From: Heterorhizobium halophytocola
GTDB taxonomy: Bacteria > Pseudomonadota > Alphaproteobacteria > Rhizobiales > Rhizobiaceae
DNA: 64,000 bases
NCBI RefSeq assembly: GCF_017873095.1
Contig: NZ_JAGGJU010000011.1
Coordinates: 124,001 to 188,000 of the forward strand
Direction of reading: 5' to 3'
Of the stretch, positions 25,459 through 34,002 are shown one piece after another. The notes beneath the pieces were generated by a model that ran no database searches, was not told the origin of the DNA, and worked only from the letters and a program-made list of their open reading frames with translations. The translations under genes and the position numbers were made by a program. Each line of letters starts with the position of its first letter. Position 1 is the first letter of the stretch.

Positions 25459-26973
25459 ATGCTCGAGGCTGTCCGGACCCGCTCCAGCACAGGCCTGGCG
25501 GTGGTGGCCCTCTGGGTGGCGGCCTATGTCGTCGCCCGCCTGGCCCTGCCGCATGCAATGGAGCTGGACGAGGCAGAGCAGATCTTCTTCTCTCAATGGC
25601 TGCGGCTCGGCTATGGGCCGCAGCCGCCGCTGTTCAACTGGCTTCAGCAGGGCATCTTCCTGCTGACAGGCGGCCCTTCCCTTGCCGGTATCGTCGTGTT
25701 GAAGGCCATTCTGCTGTTTGGCTGCTTCGCCTTCATGCTGGGTGCGGCACGCCAGGTCAGTGCACAGCAGATACACCAGTCCGCCCTGCTGATCGGCCTC
25801 ATGCTGCTGCCGCAGGTCGTCTACATGCCGCTGCAGGATCTGACCCATACCGTGCTGCTGCTGGCGGCCACCGCTCTCTTCTACTATGCCCTTCTGCGGG
25901 TGCTGGAGCGTCCGAGCCTGGCACGCTATGCGCTGCTCGGGCTTGCCTGCGCCATCGGGTTTCTGGCGAAATACAATTTTGCGCTGCTGCCGGTCGCCGC
26001 CGTCATCGCTGCGCTACCGGACGCCAGTCTTCGCCAACGCGTCCTCGACAAGCGCATCATCGTCACCATCGTCATCGGGGCGTTGCTGGTGGCACCGCAT
26101 CTGGCCTGGCTCGCCACCCATCTGGACGCCGCCACCGAAGGCACGCTGAGCAAGATGGGCGCGCTGTCCGATAATCGCTCGGCCCTTGCCAAGGCAGCGA
26201 GCGGCCTTGGCTCGCTGGTCGGCGCCATGGCGGCCTTTGCTGCCCTTCTGCTGATCGTCTTCGCACTCTGCTTCCGCAGCCGTCTCCGCGACATCGCACG
26301 ATCGCATGATCGGATGACCGGCTTTCTCGGCCGCATCCTGATAGTCGTGACCCTGGCACTGGTTGTCGTCATACTCGGGACCAAGGCGACCAATATCCAC
26401 GAGCGCTGGCTTGACCCTTTCTATCTGGTGCTCCCGCTCTACCTCGTCGCCAAGCTGCGTGTAGCCTCGATCGGGGAAGCCGGGAACGTCCGGGCCTATC
26501 GCGCCTTCACCCTGACGGGGCTGATCCTGCTGCCGGTGGCAATCGCGATCCTGATCGCGCGGGTGGTGGCAGCGCCGGTGATCGGCGACTACACCAAGGT
26601 GAATATCCCGTTTGCCGCCTTTGCCGATGAGGTCAGGGCGCGCGGTCTTCAGCCGAGCGCGATCCTGGCACCCAACTGGCACTATGCCGGAAATCTGAAG
26701 CTGCAGAGGCCCGCAAAACCGGTGCTGAGTGCTGCCCAGCCGAACTTCACGCTGCCCTTCGCAGTGACCGCTGAACATCCGCTGCTGGCCGTCTGGCCGA
26801 GCCGTGCCGGTGCGTCAACGCCCATGCCGGGAAGCATGGTGGCGTGGCTGAAGGGACGGGACGATCTCGTCATCGCCGAAGAAGACACCGTGTCGCGGCC
26901 TTACACCCTCGGCAAATCCGGCGATCTCTACAGCTTCTCCTATGCCGTCATCGCACCGAAAAGCAGCCGCTAG
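25459..26973 (+). CDS. GT39/ArnT-like membrane glycosyltransferase
   Basis: Polytopic membrane protein of about 504 residues with around 10-12 hydrophobic segments in the first 370 residues and a soluble C-terminal domain. ELDEAEQIFFSQWL near residue 35 holds the acidic pair that acts as the catalytic site in the first periplasmic loop of GT39/GT-C enzymes, followed by GYGPQPPLFNWLQ. Such enzymes use a polyprenyl-phosphate sugar donor, which the preceding GT2 would supply. The ATG at 25459 has GGGA at good spacing; another at 25450 overlaps the GT2 stop. The acceptor (lipid A, other lipid or protein) is unknown. Confidence 0.85.
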   Translation: MLEAVRTRSSTGLAVVALWVAAYVVARLALPHAMELDEAEQIFFSQWLRLGYGPQPPLFNWLQQGIFLLTGGPSLAGIVVLKAILLFGCFAFMLGAARQVSAQQIHQSALLIGLMLLPQVVYMPLQDLTHTVLLLAATALFYYALLRVLERPSLARYALLGLACAIGFLAKYNFALLPVAAVIAALPDASLRQRVLDKRIIVTIVIGALLVAPHLAWLATHLDAATEGTLSKMGALSDNRSALAKAASGLGSLVGAMAAFAALLLIVFALCFRSRLRDIARSHDRMTGFLGRILIVVTLALVVVILGTKATNIHERWLDPFYLVLPLYLVAKLRVASIGEAGNVRAYRAFTLTGLILLPVAIAILIARVVAAPVIGDYTKVNIPFAAFADEVRARGLQPSAILAPNWHYAGNLKLQRPAKPVLSAAQPNFTLPFAVTAEHPLLAVWPSRAGASTPMPGSMVAWLKGRDDLVIAEEDTVSRPYTLGKSGDLYSFSYAVIAPKSSR

Positions 26974-27002
26974 GGCTCAGGGGCCACGCCGACCGGGGGC
27001 CC

Positions 27003-27476
27003 TCACCCCTCGATGATCTCCGGCTCGCAGGTCACGGGGAAGTTGACCGAATTGGCGATGAAGCATTTTTCGTGGGCGTCGTTGTGGAGATCGCGGGCGA
27101 CGTCGGGAAAGGTGCCGGCCTTTATCGTGACGCGCGGGCGCAGCACGACGCTGGTGAAGCGGCCTATCCCGTCCTCGTCCATGTCCATCACGCCCTCGGC
27201 TGCATCCTCGTAAGCCGTGACGATGACGCCCGACACCGAGCAGAAATGCAGGTACCAGAGCTTGTGACAGGCCGATAGCGACGCGACCAGCAGGTCCTCG
27301 GGGTTCCAGCGCGCCGCATCGCCGCGAAAGGCCGGATCGGACGATCCCGGTATATCCGGCTTGCCGTCGGCCTCCATGACATATTGGCGCCCATAGGCAC
27401 GATAGCTCGACGTGCCCTCCCCCAGATCGCCCGTCCAGCGGACTGTCACCTGATACTGATGGCGGTGCTTGCTCAT
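27003..27476 (-). CDS. OsmC-family peroxiredoxin-like protein
   Basis: Protein of 157 residues in the OsmC/Ohr family, which reduces organic hydroperoxides with thiols. Two conserved cysteines are in place: Cys70 in LVASLSACHKLWYLHFC and Cys138 in HEKCFIANS. The N-terminal strand HQYQVTVRWTG and the RWNPEDLLVASLSACH segment place it nearer the YhfA/OsmC-like branch than Ohr. The ATG at 27476 gives better spacing to GGGGG than the one six bases upstream. It is a single gene, convergent with the GT39 gene and divergent from padR. Confidence 0.87.
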   Translation of the reverse strand: MSKHRHQYQVTVRWTGDLGEGTSSYRAYGRQYVMEADGKPDIPGSSDPAFRGDAARWNPEDLLVASLSACHKLWYLHFCSVSGVIVTAYEDAAEGVMDMDEDGIGRFTSVVLRPRVTIKAGTFPDVARDLHNDAHEKCFIANSVNFPVTCEPEIIEG

Positions 27477-27589
27477 CGACATCCCCCGGTTTTCGCATAC
27501 TGCAGGGTTTCGACCATAGGCGAAGCGCCGTCCGCCTCCAAGCAAGGCGGGTACAAAATTTTTGCAAGTCCCCTCTTGCGAAGTTCGCA

Positions 27590-27605
27590 CTAAGATATAT
27601 CTTAG
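27590..27605. promoter_or_regulatory. Perfect 16-bp palindrome upstream of padR
   Basis: CTAAGATATATCTTAG is a perfect palindrome 29 bases before the padR start, in the gap divergent from osmC. PadR-type regulators bind AT-rich dyads of this kind in their own promoters and repress themselves. Position and symmetry strongly suggest the operator of the neighbouring regulator; binding is not shown. Confidence 0.65.
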
Positions 27606-27634
27606 ATGCAATTCGAAACACACAGGAGCGAACG

Positions 27635-28240
27635 ATGAGACATTGCAACGAACACGATGGAGACCATCATCACGACCGCGGCCGCTGGGCCCGCCACATG
27701 ATGCGCCATGCCATGCGCCGCGGCTTTCGTGGCGGCCCCCTCGAGGAAGCCTTCGAAGGGCGCGGACCGCGCGGCGGACGGCGGCGGATGTTCGAGGGCG
27801 GCGAGCTCAAGCTCGTCCTCCTGAAGCTGCTCGCCGACAAGCCGCGCCATGGCTATGACCTGATCCGCGAGATCGAGGATCTGTCGGGCGGCGCCTATGC
27901 CCCGAGCCCCGGCGTCGTCTATCCGACGCTGACGCTGCTCGGCGACATGGGCCTGGTCGAGGATCAGCAGAGCGAAGGTGCCCGCAAGGTGCTGGCCATC
28001 ACCGAGGCCGGCCAGGAACATCTGGCCGAGAACGCCGAAGAGGCCGACCGCGCCATGGCACGGCTGGCAGCCTTGGCGGAGGTCAGCGAGCGCACCGATT
28101 CCGCCCCGATCCGCCGCGCCATGGGCAATCTGAAGGCGGCGCTGAAGGACCGGCTGTCGCAGAAGAACGCCGACCGCGACGTGCAGCTGGAAGTCGCCCG
28201 CCTGCTCGACGAAGCCGCCAGCAAGATCGAAAGGCTTTGA
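27635..28240 (+). CDS. PadR-family transcriptional regulator with histidine-rich N-terminus
   Basis: Regulator of 201 residues. Residues 1-50 are unusually rich in histidine and arginine (HCNEHDGDHHHDRG and HMMRHAMRRG), suggesting metal binding. The PadR winged helix covers about 55-130: ELKLVLLKLLADKPRHGYDL, PSPGVVYPTLTLLGDMGLVE and RKVLAITEAGQEHL. A helical dimerisation part follows. AGGAG precedes the ATG at 27635. The perfect palindrome 29 bases upstream is its probable operator. It is followed two bases later by a DUF2218 gene. PadR/DUF2218 neighbours are often found with siderophore-interacting reductases, so an iron or metal role is plausible, but no such gene is here. Confidence 0.88.
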   Translation: MRHCNEHDGDHHHDRGRWARHMMRHAMRRGFRGGPLEEAFEGRGPRGGRRRMFEGGELKLVLLKLLADKPRHGYDLIREIEDLSGGAYAPSPGVVYPTLTLLGDMGLVEDQQSEGARKVLAITEAGQEHLAENAEEADRAMARLAALAEVSERTDSAPIRRAMGNLKAALKDRLSQKNADRDVQLEVARLLDEAASKIERL

Positions 28241-28242
28241 GC

Positions 28243-28539
28243 ATGACGAAGGCAACCGCAACGGTTCCAACCGAAAATGGCTGGAAATATGTGCAGCAGC
28301 TCTGCAAGCACTGGGCACACAAGCTCGACGTCGACGTGACCGAGAGCGCGCAGAAGGGCGTGGTGATATTCGCCGAGGCGACCGCCGTGATGACCTCGAC
28401 ATCCGACGCTCTCACGGTGGAGCTGGATGCGAATTCCGAGGAAGTTCTGGAGCGGATGAAAGGAGTGGTTTCGAGCCATCTCGACCGCTTCGCCTTTCGC
28501 GAGGCGCCGCTGCCCTTCGACTGGAAGGCTGTCGCCTGA
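28243..28539 (+). CDS. DUF2218 domain protein
   Basis: Small protein of 98 residues matching DUF2218 in size and form: KYVQQLCKHWAHKLDVDV at the start and SHLDRFAFREAPLPFDWKA at the end. The start at 28243 follows the padR stop by two bases, with AAAGG within the padR coding end, so the genes are co-transcribed and probably both under the palindromic operator. The biochemical role of the family is unknown; members are often located near siderophore or iron genes. Confidence 0.82.
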   Translation: MTKATATVPTENGWKYVQQLCKHWAHKLDVDVTESAQKGVVIFAEATAVMTSTSDALTVELDANSEEVLERMKGVVSSHLDRFAFREAPLPFDWKAVA

Positions 28540-28674
28540 CGGCCGGCCGGCAAGGCGGGCGGGCACCCTGCCCCCTCGCCCGCCTTGCGGCAATCCCGGC
28601 CAGCTGCCGGCCACCCCTTGAAACCCCTGCCGGTCCGACCTCTATTGGAGAGCGACACCCAGGAGGAGTTTCGA

Positions 28675-29451
28675 ATGTCCGACCATCCCACATTTCCCGA
28701 TCTCGCCGGCAAGGCCGTGCTGATCACCGGCGCATCGAGCGGCATCGGCGCGGCGCTCGCCTATGGCTTTGCCGCGCAGGGCGCGCTGGTCGGGCTGCAC
28801 TATAATGCCAATGCGGAAGCCGCCCATGCGATCGCCCGCGACATCGAGGAGACCGGCGGCAGCGTGATGCTGGTCCAGGCGGACGCCGCTGAATCGGACG
28901 CGATGCGGCAGGCGGTCGACAAGATCGCAAAGACTTTCGGCCGTCTCGACGGCCTGATCAACAATGCCGGCAGCATGATCGCCCGCGTGCTTTACGGGGA
29001 GATGACCGACGATCACTATGACCGGGTGATGGACGTCAATGCGCGTTCGGTGGTCTCGACCACCCAGGCGGCGTTGCCGCATCTGAAGAAGCAGGGCGGC
29101 TTCGTCATCAACACCACCTCGGTCGCGGCCCGTAGCGGTGGCACGGCCGGCTCCGGCCTCTACGGCTCCTCGAAGGCTTTCGTCGGCGCCGTCACCAAGG
29201 GCATGGCGCTGGAATTCGCCCAATACGGCATCCGCGTCAACGCGGTGGCCCCCGGCGTCATCGAAACGCCGTTCCAGGAAAAATATGCGCTGCCCGGCCA
29301 GCTCGACCAGATCGCCGCATCGGTGCCGCTGAAGCGCACCGGCACGCCGGCGGACTGCCTCGGCGCCTATCTGTTTCTCGCCTCACAAGCGATGTCCGGC
29401 TACATCACCGGCCAGACGATCGACGTCAATGGCGGGCAACTGATGCCCTGA
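28675..29451 (+). CDS. SDR-family oxidoreductase
   Basis: Classical short-chain dehydrogenase of 258 residues. The cofactor motif TGASSGIG is at about 19-26, NNAGSMIAR near 100, the catalytic serine in VINTTSVAARSGG near 150, YxxxK in LYGSSKAFVGAV near 163-167, and the C-terminal GQTIDVNGGQLMP. AGGAGGAG precedes the ATG at 28675, which settles the start. It is a single gene, convergent with the aminotransferase at 29465; only 13 bases separate their ends. Its substrate cannot be predicted. Confidence 0.88.
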   Translation: MSDHPTFPDLAGKAVLITGASSGIGAALAYGFAAQGALVGLHYNANAEAAHAIARDIEETGGSVMLVQADAAESDAMRQAVDKIAKTFGRLDGLINNAGSMIARVLYGEMTDDHYDRVMDVNARSVVSTTQAALPHLKKQGGFVINTTSVAARSGGTAGSGLYGSSKAFVGAVTKGMALEFAQYGIRVNAVAPGVIETPFQEKYALPGQLDQIAASVPLKRTGTPADCLGAYLFLASQAMSGYITGQTIDVNGGQLMP

Positions 29452-29464
29452 GGCGCGGCAGCGC

Positions 29465-30829
29465 TCAAACGGTCCGGCTGTCGCGCAGGGCGTCGAGTGC
29501 ATGTCTCAGCGTCTCGACGGTCTGGTCGATCTCGCTGCGGGAAATGATAAGCGGCGGCGAAAACAGCATGCGGTCGCCGGTGGCGCGCAGGATGAGACCG
29601 TTGTCGAGGCAGTGGTTGCGCACCTGCGTGCCGATGTCGTCGGGCTTGTCGAAGCGGCGGCGCGTCGCCTTGTCGGCGGTGATCTGCACGGCGCCCATCA
29701 GGCCGACGCTCGGCGTCTCGCCGACGAGTTCGTGGTCACGGAGCGAGGCAAGCGCTTGCACCAGATAAGGACCGACATCGTCGCGCACCCGCTCGACCAG
29801 TCCCTCCTCCTCGATGATCCGCAGGTTTTCGAGTGCCGCTACCGCGGCCGCCGGATGGCCGGAATAGGTAAAGCCGTGGTGGAAGTCGCCGACCTCCTCG
29901 ATCAGCACCTTCGCCACGCGCTCGGAGATCATCACCCCGCCGATCGGCAGATAGCCTGACGACAGGCCCTTGGCGATCGGCGCCAGATCGGGCTCGAAAC
30001 CGAAATGCTGATGACCGAACCAGCTGCCGAGCCGGCCGAAGCCGGTGATCACCTCGTCGGCGACGAGCAGGATGTTGTATTTCTCCGTGATCCGCCGGAT
30101 CTCCGGCCAGTAGGTCGACGGCGGCACGATCACGCCGCCGGCGCCCTGGATCGGTTCGGCGACGAAGGCTGCGACATTCTCCGCGCCGAGATCGAGGATC
30201 TTCGCCTCCAGTTCCTGCGCCACCTTGAGGCCGAACGCCTCCGGCGTGAGGTCGCCGCCCTCGGCATACCAGTAGGGCTGGCCGATATGCTGGACACCGG
30301 CGATCGGCAGGTTGCCCTGTTCGTGCATCCATTTCATGCCGCCAAGCGAGGCGCCGGCGACCGTCGAGCCGTGATAGCCATTGGTGCGGGCAATCACCAT
30401 GGTCTTCAGCGGATGGCCGACCGCCTTCCAGTAGACCCGGGCCATGCGAAACCAGGTGTCGGTCGCCTCGGAGCCGGAATTGGTGAAGAACACATGGCTG
30501 AGCCTGCCTCCGGTATGGCTGGCGATCTTCTGGGCAAGCAGCGTCGCCGGCGGCGTCGTCGTGCCGAAAAAGCTGTTGTAATAGGGCAGTTCCTGCATCT
30601 GCCGGAAGGCGGCCTCGGCGATCGAGGTGCGGCCATAGCCGACATTGACGCACCAGAGACCGGCAAAGGCGTCGAGATATTTCTTGCCCGTGCTGTCCCA
30701 GATATGGACGCCCTCGCCGCGGCTGATGAACCGCGTGCCCGACGCGTTCAGCTTGTGCATGTCGGAGAACGGATGGATGTGATGCGCCGCATCGATCGCA
30801 GCGAGATTGGAGGGCGCAAATTCGGTCAT
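29465..30829 (-). CDS. spuC: Class III aminotransferase, probable putrescine/omega-amino acid-pyruvate type
   Basis: PLP-dependent aminotransferase of 454 residues. Seen are NSGSEATDTWFRMARVYW near residue 120, NGYHGSTVAGASLGG near 155, FVAEPIQGAGGVIVPP near 220, the PLP aspartate in LLVADEVITGFGRLG near 255 and the Schiff-base lysine in LAPIAKGLSSGYLPIGG near 285. The form fits the putrescine-pyruvate (SpuC) and omega-amino acid-pyruvate group. It is divergent from a gamma-glutamylputrescine-synthetase-like gene, which supports polyamine catabolism. The exact amine is uncertain and the symbol is by analogy. Confidence 0.82.
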   Translation of the reverse strand: MTEFAPSNLAAIDAAHHIHPFSDMHKLNASGTRFISRGEGVHIWDSTGKKYLDAFAGLWCVNVGYGRTSIAEAAFRQMQELPYYNSFFGTTTPPATLLAQKIASHTGGRLSHVFFTNSGSEATDTWFRMARVYWKAVGHPLKTMVIARTNGYHGSTVAGASLGGMKWMHEQGNLPIAGVQHIGQPYWYAEGGDLTPEAFGLKVAQELEAKILDLGAENVAAFVAEPIQGAGGVIVPPSTYWPEIRRITEKYNILLVADEVITGFGRLGSWFGHQHFGFEPDLAPIAKGLSSGYLPIGGVMISERVAKVLIEEVGDFHHGFTYSGHPAAAVAALENLRIIEEEGLVERVRDDVGPYLVQALASLRDHELVGETPSVGLMGAVQITADKATRRRFDKPDDIGTQVRNHCLDNGLILRATGDRMLFSPPLIISRSEIDQTVETLRHALDALRDSRTV

Positions 30830-30982
30830 CTCGTTTCCTTCAGCCTCAGGCCCCGCCCGATTGTAAGGCGGGTTTTAATCGGCTACGAACATGGCCGTCC
30901 GATCGGCGTTTGGCAAGGGACCGCGCATGGGTCAGGTTGCGACAAATTACCGAGGAATTTCAAGGCCGGAGCTGCAGTTCAC

Positions 30983-32341
30983 ATGAATGAGACAGAGAAG
31001 TCTGCAGACGCGCAGACACACGATCCGTCCGCCCGCATCGAGGTGCTGCTGGTCGGCATGAACGGCGACCTGCGCGGCAAGATGATCCCACTGAAGGCCG
31101 AGGAAAAGGTGTGGAAGAACCAGGTGCGCCTGCCCGCCTCCACCCAGTCGCTCGACATCTGGGGCGACGACAATGACGACCTGACGGGGATTTCGCTGAC
31201 GCTTGGCGATCCGGACGGACTCTGCATGGCCGACCGCAAGTCCCTGATGCCGATGCCCTGGGGGCCGAAGGGCTCGATGCAGGTGCTCGCCACCATGCAT
31301 ACGCTGGAGGGCGAACCGCATTTCATCTGTCCGCGCGCGATCCTGGCCAGCGTGCTGCAGCGCTACGCCGACCGTGGACTGACCCCGGTGGTGGCGACCG
31401 AGCTTGAATTCTATGTCATCGAGCCGGATTTCCGCGACACTGGAAAGCCAATGCCGCCGAAGGGGCTGGTGATGGACGGCGAGGTCGAGGGATTCCAGCT
31501 CTACGACATGCGCGCCACCGATGCGCTGGCAGCCTTTCTGTCGACCGTCCGCCGCTACTGTGACGCGATGGGCCTGCCGGCCGATGCGGTTACCGCCGAG
31601 TTCGGGCCGGGACAGTTCGAGGTCAACCTGCTGCACAAGCCGGACGCGCTGTCTGCCGCCGACGACAGCATCTACCTGAAGCGGGTCGTCGATCACGCCG
31701 CCAGGACCCACGGGTTGAAATCCACCTGCATGGCCAAGCCCTATAGCGACCATGCCGGCTCCGGCATGCATGTGCATGCGAGCATTCTCGACGCCAAGGG
31801 GGTCAATATCCTCGATGCCGGCGGCTGCGAGCCAACAAAACTGAAATCCGTCGTTGCCGGCATGCTCTCCACCATGCAGGAGGCGCAACTGATCTTCGCC
31901 CCCTTTGCCAATTCCTATCGCCGCTTCCAGCCGGGATCCTTTGCCCCCGACAAGATCGACTGGGGATGCGGCCATCGCGGCACCGCGATCCGCATTCCCG
32001 AAAAGGACGGTCCGGCCGCCCGGATCGAACACCGCGTCGCCGGCGCCGACGCCAATCCGCATCTGCTGCTGGCCGCCATTCTGGGCGGCATGCTGCGCGG
32101 CCTCGACGAGACGCTCGACCCCGGCCCGGAGACGACGCCGACAAGCGCACCGGACGACACGGCGCTGTTGACCCATGACTTCCTGACAGCCGTCGACCGC
32201 TTCCGCGCCTCGGATTTCATCGCCGACGTGTTCGGGGAGGAGTATCGCCGGATCTACGGTGACACCAAGCGCAAGGAGGCGATCGCCTATCTGCGCACGG
32301 TGTCGAGCTTCGACTACCAGACGTATCTGCCGCGGATCTAA
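30983..32341 (+). CDS. puuA: Glutamine synthetase family protein, gamma-glutamylputrescine synthetase-like
   Basis: Ligase of 452 residues with the glutamine synthetase fold. Visible are VATELEFYVIEPDF (metal-site glutamates) near residue 138, EFGPGQFEVNL near 210, the ATP-loop region KSTCMAKPYSDHAGSGMHVH near 250 and NSYRRFQPGSFAPDKIDWG near 310. The N-terminus lacks the full GlnA lead, as in PuuA-type enzymes that join glutamate to putrescine or other amines. It is divergent from a SpuC-like aminotransferase (153-base gap), which supports polyamine use. The true substrate could be another amine such as ethanolamine or isopropylamine. Confidence 0.84.
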   Translation: MNETEKSADAQTHDPSARIEVLLVGMNGDLRGKMIPLKAEEKVWKNQVRLPASTQSLDIWGDDNDDLTGISLTLGDPDGLCMADRKSLMPMPWGPKGSMQVLATMHTLEGEPHFICPRAILASVLQRYADRGLTPVVATELEFYVIEPDFRDTGKPMPPKGLVMDGEVEGFQLYDMRATDALAAFLSTVRRYCDAMGLPADAVTAEFGPGQFEVNLLHKPDALSAADDSIYLKRVVDHAARTHGLKSTCMAKPYSDHAGSGMHVHASILDAKGVNILDAGGCEPTKLKSVVAGMLSTMQEAQLIFAPFANSYRRFQPGSFAPDKIDWGCGHRGTAIRIPEKDGPAARIEHRVAGADANPHLLLAAILGGMLRGLDETLDPGPETTPTSAPDDTALLTHDFLTAVDRFRASDFIADVFGEEYRRIYGDTKRKEAIAYLRTVSSFDYQTYLPRI

Positions 32342-32380
32342 TGGGTGGAGTTGGTAGCCGGGGTATCCCATCAGAACAGT

Positions 32381-32570
32381 CCCCCTCTGGCCTGCCGGCC
32401 ATCTCCCCCCACAAGGGGGAGAATACCTGTTGCGACCGCTCACCGATCTTTACGATAAATAGAATTGTCCGAAACGCAGGCGATTGTGCGCATGGCCGCA
32501 GTTTTCAATCAACGGGTAAGGCAAGGTTAAGCTCTCCCCCTTTTTTGGGGAGGGCTGGGAGGGGACTTTG
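32381..32570. repeat. Rhizobial intergenic mosaic-type repeat
   Basis: The gap after puuA holds GC-rich palindromic units: CCCCCTCTGGCCTGCCGGCC with the following CTCCCCC-CACAA-GGGGGAG hairpin (to about 32,422), and a second unit CTCCCC-TTTTTT-GGGGAG followed by GGGCTGGGAGGGG (about 32,532-32,565). Such strings recur in many intergenic regions of Rhizobiaceae (RIME-type elements). Whether other copies exist on this chromosome cannot be seen here. The hairpins could also stop transcription between the convergent puuA and frcK. Confidence 0.6.
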
Positions 32571-32596
32571 CCTGGGCGATTGCCCATGCCGGCAAT

Positions 32597-33220
32597 TCAC
32601 ACGGTGTCGATAACGATGTCTGCGGCTCTGCTGTTCTCGATCACCAGCCGGCCGTTCGGCAGGTCGTTGCCGTTGAGCTTCCAGTCGATGCCGGCGGCGT
32701 CGAGCTTGTAGCCGGTCCAGCGCTCGGTGAGCCGGCGGGTCAGTTCCTCGATGCCGGGATTGATCAGGATCGTATAGTCGAACAGCGGCGCAAGCCCGTT
32801 CCAGGGTGCCTGGTCGAGCAGAAGATAATTGCCCTCTGCAATGATGATCCGGTCCACGGGCGCAATTACCCGCGCGGCATTGATGGCAATTTCGCGGTCG
32901 CGGTCGAAGACCGGCACCAGCACCTCGCCGCCCGCCTTCACCGCTTTCACAATGTCGATGAACCCACGAACGTCGAAGGTTTCCGGCGCACCCTTGCGCG
33001 GCAGCAGGCCACGCGCTTCGAGGATGCCGTTGTCGAGGTGGTAGCCGTCCATCGGCAGAATGGCCGCCTTCTCGCCCCGGCCCGCCATCCCGGTGACCAA
33101 CCGCTCGGACAGGGTCGACTTGCCCGCCCCCGGCGGACCGGCGAGCGCCACGATTGTGCGGCCCGGATTGCCGGCCGCCCGGCCGGCAATCTCGTCGATG
33201 ATCGCGTCGAATGACGTCAT
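32597..33220 (-). CDS. frcK: FrcK-like P-loop kinase of the fructose transport operon
   Basis: P-loop kinase of 207 residues related to uridine kinase/phosphoribulokinase. Walker A is AGPPGAGKSTL near residue 28, the substrate region PMDGYHLDNGIL is near 56, and IIIAEGNYLLL (Walker-B-like) is near 125. It is the last gene of frcB-frcC-frcA-frcK; its ATG overlaps the frcA stop. Sinorhizobium meliloti has the same order with a kinase-like frcK whose substrate is not settled. Phosphorylation of fructose or another sugar is likely but unproven. Confidence 0.85.
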   Translation of the reverse strand: MTSFDAIIDEIAGRAAGNPGRTIVALAGPPGAGKSTLSERLVTGMAGRGEKAAILPMDGYHLDNGILEARGLLPRKGAPETFDVRGFIDIVKAVKAGGEVLVPVFDRDREIAINAARVIAPVDRIIIAEGNYLLLDQAPWNGLAPLFDYTILINPGIEELTRRLTERWTGYKLDAAGIDWKLNGNDLPNGRLVIENSRAADIVIDTV

Positions 33221-34002
33221 GCGGCCTCCGCGGCATCGGGGGCCGGCCGGGCGCCGGTCATGAAGGCGACCGCATCCGACATCGAGTAGTCCTTCGGATT
33301 GATGACGCAGAGCCGCTTGCCGAGGCGGTGGATGTGGATCCGGTCGGCGACTTCGAAGACATGCGGCATATTGTGGCTGATCAGCACGATCGGCATGCCG
33401 CGCGAACGCACGTCGAGGATCAGTTCCAGCACCTTGCGGGATTCCTTGACGCCCAGCGCCGCTGTCGGTTCATCGAGGATGATCATCTTCGAGCCGAAGG
33501 CGGCCGCCCTTGCGACCGCAACGCCCTGACGCTGGCCGCCGGACAGCGTTTCCACCGCCTGATTGATGTTCTGGATGGTCATCAGGCCGAGCTCGGAGAG
33601 CTTGTCGCGGGAGATCTGTTGCATCTTCTTATGGTCGAGCATGCGCAGGATCGAGCCGAGTGGCCCGGGCTTGCGGATCTCGCGGCCGAGAAACATGTTG
33701 TCGGCGATCGACAGCGCCGGCGACAGCGCCAGGTTCTGGTAGACGGTCTCGATGCCGGCTTCCCGCGCCTCCTGCGGCGAATGGAAACGCACCGGCTTGC
33801 CGTCCAGCAGGATCTCGCCGGCATCCGGTACCACCGCACCGGAAATCGCCTTGATCAGGGACGACTTGCCGGCGCCGTTGTCGCCGATCACGGCGAGGAT
33901 CTCGCCGGGATAGAGGTCGAAATCGGCCTGGTCCAGAGCGGTCACGCGGCCATAGCGCTTGACCAGATTGCGCGCGGTGAGCAGGGGTGCTGGAGCTGTC
34001 AT
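33217..34002 (-). CDS. frcA: Fructose ABC transporter ATP-binding protein FrcA
   Basis: ABC ATPase of 261 residues energising sugar import. Walker A GDNGAGKSS lies near residue 39, the Q-loop in ETVYQNLAL near 89, the signature LSGGQRQGVAVARA near 148 and Walker B MIILDEPTAALG near 172, with a switch histidine in LISHNMPH. It is a single nucleotide-binding domain, about half the length of RbsA/AraG-type sugar ATPases, as known for FrcA. The ATG at 34002 overlaps the frcC stop (ATGA); the open frame upstream to 34077 is not needed. Confidence 0.92.
   Translation of the reverse strand: MTAPAPLLTARNLVKRYGRVTALDQADFDLYPGEILAVIGDNGAGKSSLIKAISGAVVPDAGEILLDGKPVRFHSPQEAREAGIETVYQNLALSPALSIADNMFLGREIRKPGPLGSILRMLDHKKMQQISRDKLSELGLMTIQNINQAVETLSGGQRQGVAVARAAAFGSKMIILDEPTAALGVKESRKVLELILDVRSRGMPIVLISHNMPHVFEVADRIHIHRLGKRLCVINPKDYSMSDAVAFMTGARPAPDAAEAA

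Noticed and set aside
24426-25490. 354-codon minus-strand frame opposite the GT2 gene
   Set aside because: The GT2 motifs lie on the plus strand; the antisense frame has no family features and no ribosome site.
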